A DNA stretch of 26,091 nucleotides from JBGPYB01 sp041493035 (GTDB taxonomy: Bacteria; Acidobacteriota; Vicinamibacteria; Fen-336): positions 1 to 26,091 of the forward strand of contig JBGPYB010000062.1 in the NCBI GenBank assembly GCA_041493035.1, written 5' to 3'. The notes under the pieces are model-generated. The model saw nothing but the letters and a program-made list of their open reading frames with translations. It was not told the origin of the DNA and searched no databases. The translations under genes and the position numbers were made by a program. Shown here piece after piece: positions 25,304 to 26,091 of the stretch (position 1 is the stretch's first letter; the number at the start of each line of letters is the position of its first letter).

Positions 25304-26091
25304 ATGCCCGCGAACCGCTACGATGCCATCGTTATCGGTGGAGGCCACAACGGCCTCGTCGCCGCCGCGTATCTCGCCAAGTACGGGAAGAAGACGGTCG
25401 TGCTCGAGGCGCGCCACAAGACCGGTGGAGCGGCGGACACGTCGCAGCCCTGGCCGGAGGCCCCCGAGTTCAAGGTGACGACGCTCTCGTACACCATGAG
25501 TCTGATGCCCCCCTCAATCGTGAACGACCTGCGGCTGCGCGAGCACGGCTACAAGATCAACCCGCTGGGGATGGGGTACCTGCCGCACCCGGACGGGCGC
25601 TCGATCATCGACAGCGGCACGAACGCCGCGACCTACGCGTCCTACGGCCAATACTCGAAGAAGGACGGAGAGCGCATCGGGGCCTTCTACGAGTGGATCG
25701 GGCGCATCGCCGCGATCATGCACCCGATGCTCGACGAGACGCCGCCTCACATCGGCTCGATGAGGCCGGGCGACCTGATGGATGCGGGACGGCTACTCTG
25801 GAGGCTCAAGAAGCGCGGCCTGGCCGACGAGCGCACCGTCGGCGACATCACGCGCCTCTTCACCATGAGCTGCGCCGACCTGCTGGACCGCTGGTTCGAG
25901 AGCGACGTGGTGAAGGGGATGCTGTCGATCAACGGCATCATCGGGACCTGGGCCGGGCCATTCGCGCCCGGCACGGCCTACGTGCTCATGCACCATTCCA
26001 CCGGGCAGGAGACCGAGGGGCAGGTCGCGTCCTGGGGCATGCCCGAGGGGGGCATGGGGGCGGTCTCCGACGCGATCCGGCGCTCGGCCGA
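25304..26091 (+). CDS. FAD-dependent oxidoreductase, PYROXD2 / phytoene-dehydrogenase-like (3'-truncated)
   Basis: The visible 262 residues are the N-terminal half of a flavin-dependent amine oxidase-type protein. The start reads MPANRYDAIVIGGGHNGLVA, giving the Rossmann FAD motif GGGHNG (12-17), then VVLEARHKTGGAADTS with the ribose-binding acidic residue E35 and the GG pair 41-42. Later segments, such as SYTMSLMPPSIVNDLRLREHG and GMPEGGMGAVSDAI, match the PYROXD2 branch of the family. The substrate is unknown; relatives are mostly uncharacterised. The start is two bases after the cystathionine beta-synthase stop, with no stop codon before the window ends. The C-terminal part cannot be judged. 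Confidence 0.88.
   Translation, partial: MPANRYDAIVIGGGHNGLVAAAYLAKYGKKTVVLEARHKTGGAADTSQPWPEAPEFKVTTLSYTMSLMPPSIVNDLRLREHGYKINPLGMGYLPHPDGRSIIDSGTNAATYASYGQYSKKDGERIGAFYEWIGRIAAIMHPMLDETPPHIGSMRPGDLMDAGRLLWRLKKRGLADERTVGDITRLFTMSCADLLDRWFESDVVKGMLSINGIIGTWAGPFAPGTAYVLMHHSTGQETEGQVASWGMPEGGMGAVSDAIRRSA

Overview
The window is high-GC, densely packed bacterial chromosome. Paralogous serine/threonine kinases joined to TolB/PD40-type beta-propellers, a secreted M28 peptidase, a PA-type sugar-degrading complement and very short spacers make a member of the Acidobacteriota (Vicinamibacteria/Thermoanaerobaculia-like) the best guess. This is inferred from gene content only; no rRNA or tRNA gene was seen.

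Layout. (1) 1-5479: the 3' end of a GH29 alpha-L-fucosidase, converging on a two-gene minus-strand operon (type I pullulanase, AI-2E/PerM-type transporter). A divergent adenosine deaminase-family gene follows. (2) 5540-15790: an accessory island. It has four complete PIN-toxin modules (three with ribbon-helix-helix or related short antitoxins, one with an AbrB antitoxin), a Phd antitoxin with only a RelE-like toxin stump, and a decayed PIN toxin. These alternate with two long kinase-propeller genes (one intact, one frameshifted) and six short kinase-propeller relics that keep only heads or tails. (3) 15835-17646: an unknown four-helix membrane protein and a small secreted protein. (4) 17687-21741: an O-methyltransferase, an M28-like secreted metallopeptidase and a secreted LolA-like-fold candidate. 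(5) 21754-23794: a minus-strand group of two small membrane proteins and two DinB-fold proteins. (6) 23934-26091: a cystathionine beta-synthase with C-terminal CBS domains, then a PYROXD2/phytoene-dehydrogenase-like flavoprotein that runs off the end.

How it fits together. The flanks are ordinary metabolism: glycan breakdown, nucleoside or amine deamination, sulfur amino acids, secreted proteolysis. The island is the unusual part. Kinase gene ends recur next to toxin-antitoxin genes, and in two places a kinase relic abuts a toxin relic directly. Three antitoxin genes share one promoter geometry: -35, 17 bp, -10, 6 bp, then the start codon, so the start A is the expected transcription start (leaderless mRNA). 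In two of them a 7-bp inverted repeat covers both the -10 and the start codon, the expected place for an autorepressing antitoxin to bind. The second kinase carries a single-base frameshift and an in-frame palindrome plus tandem G-rich repeat inside its activation segment, so its kinase half is probably inactive in this sequence.
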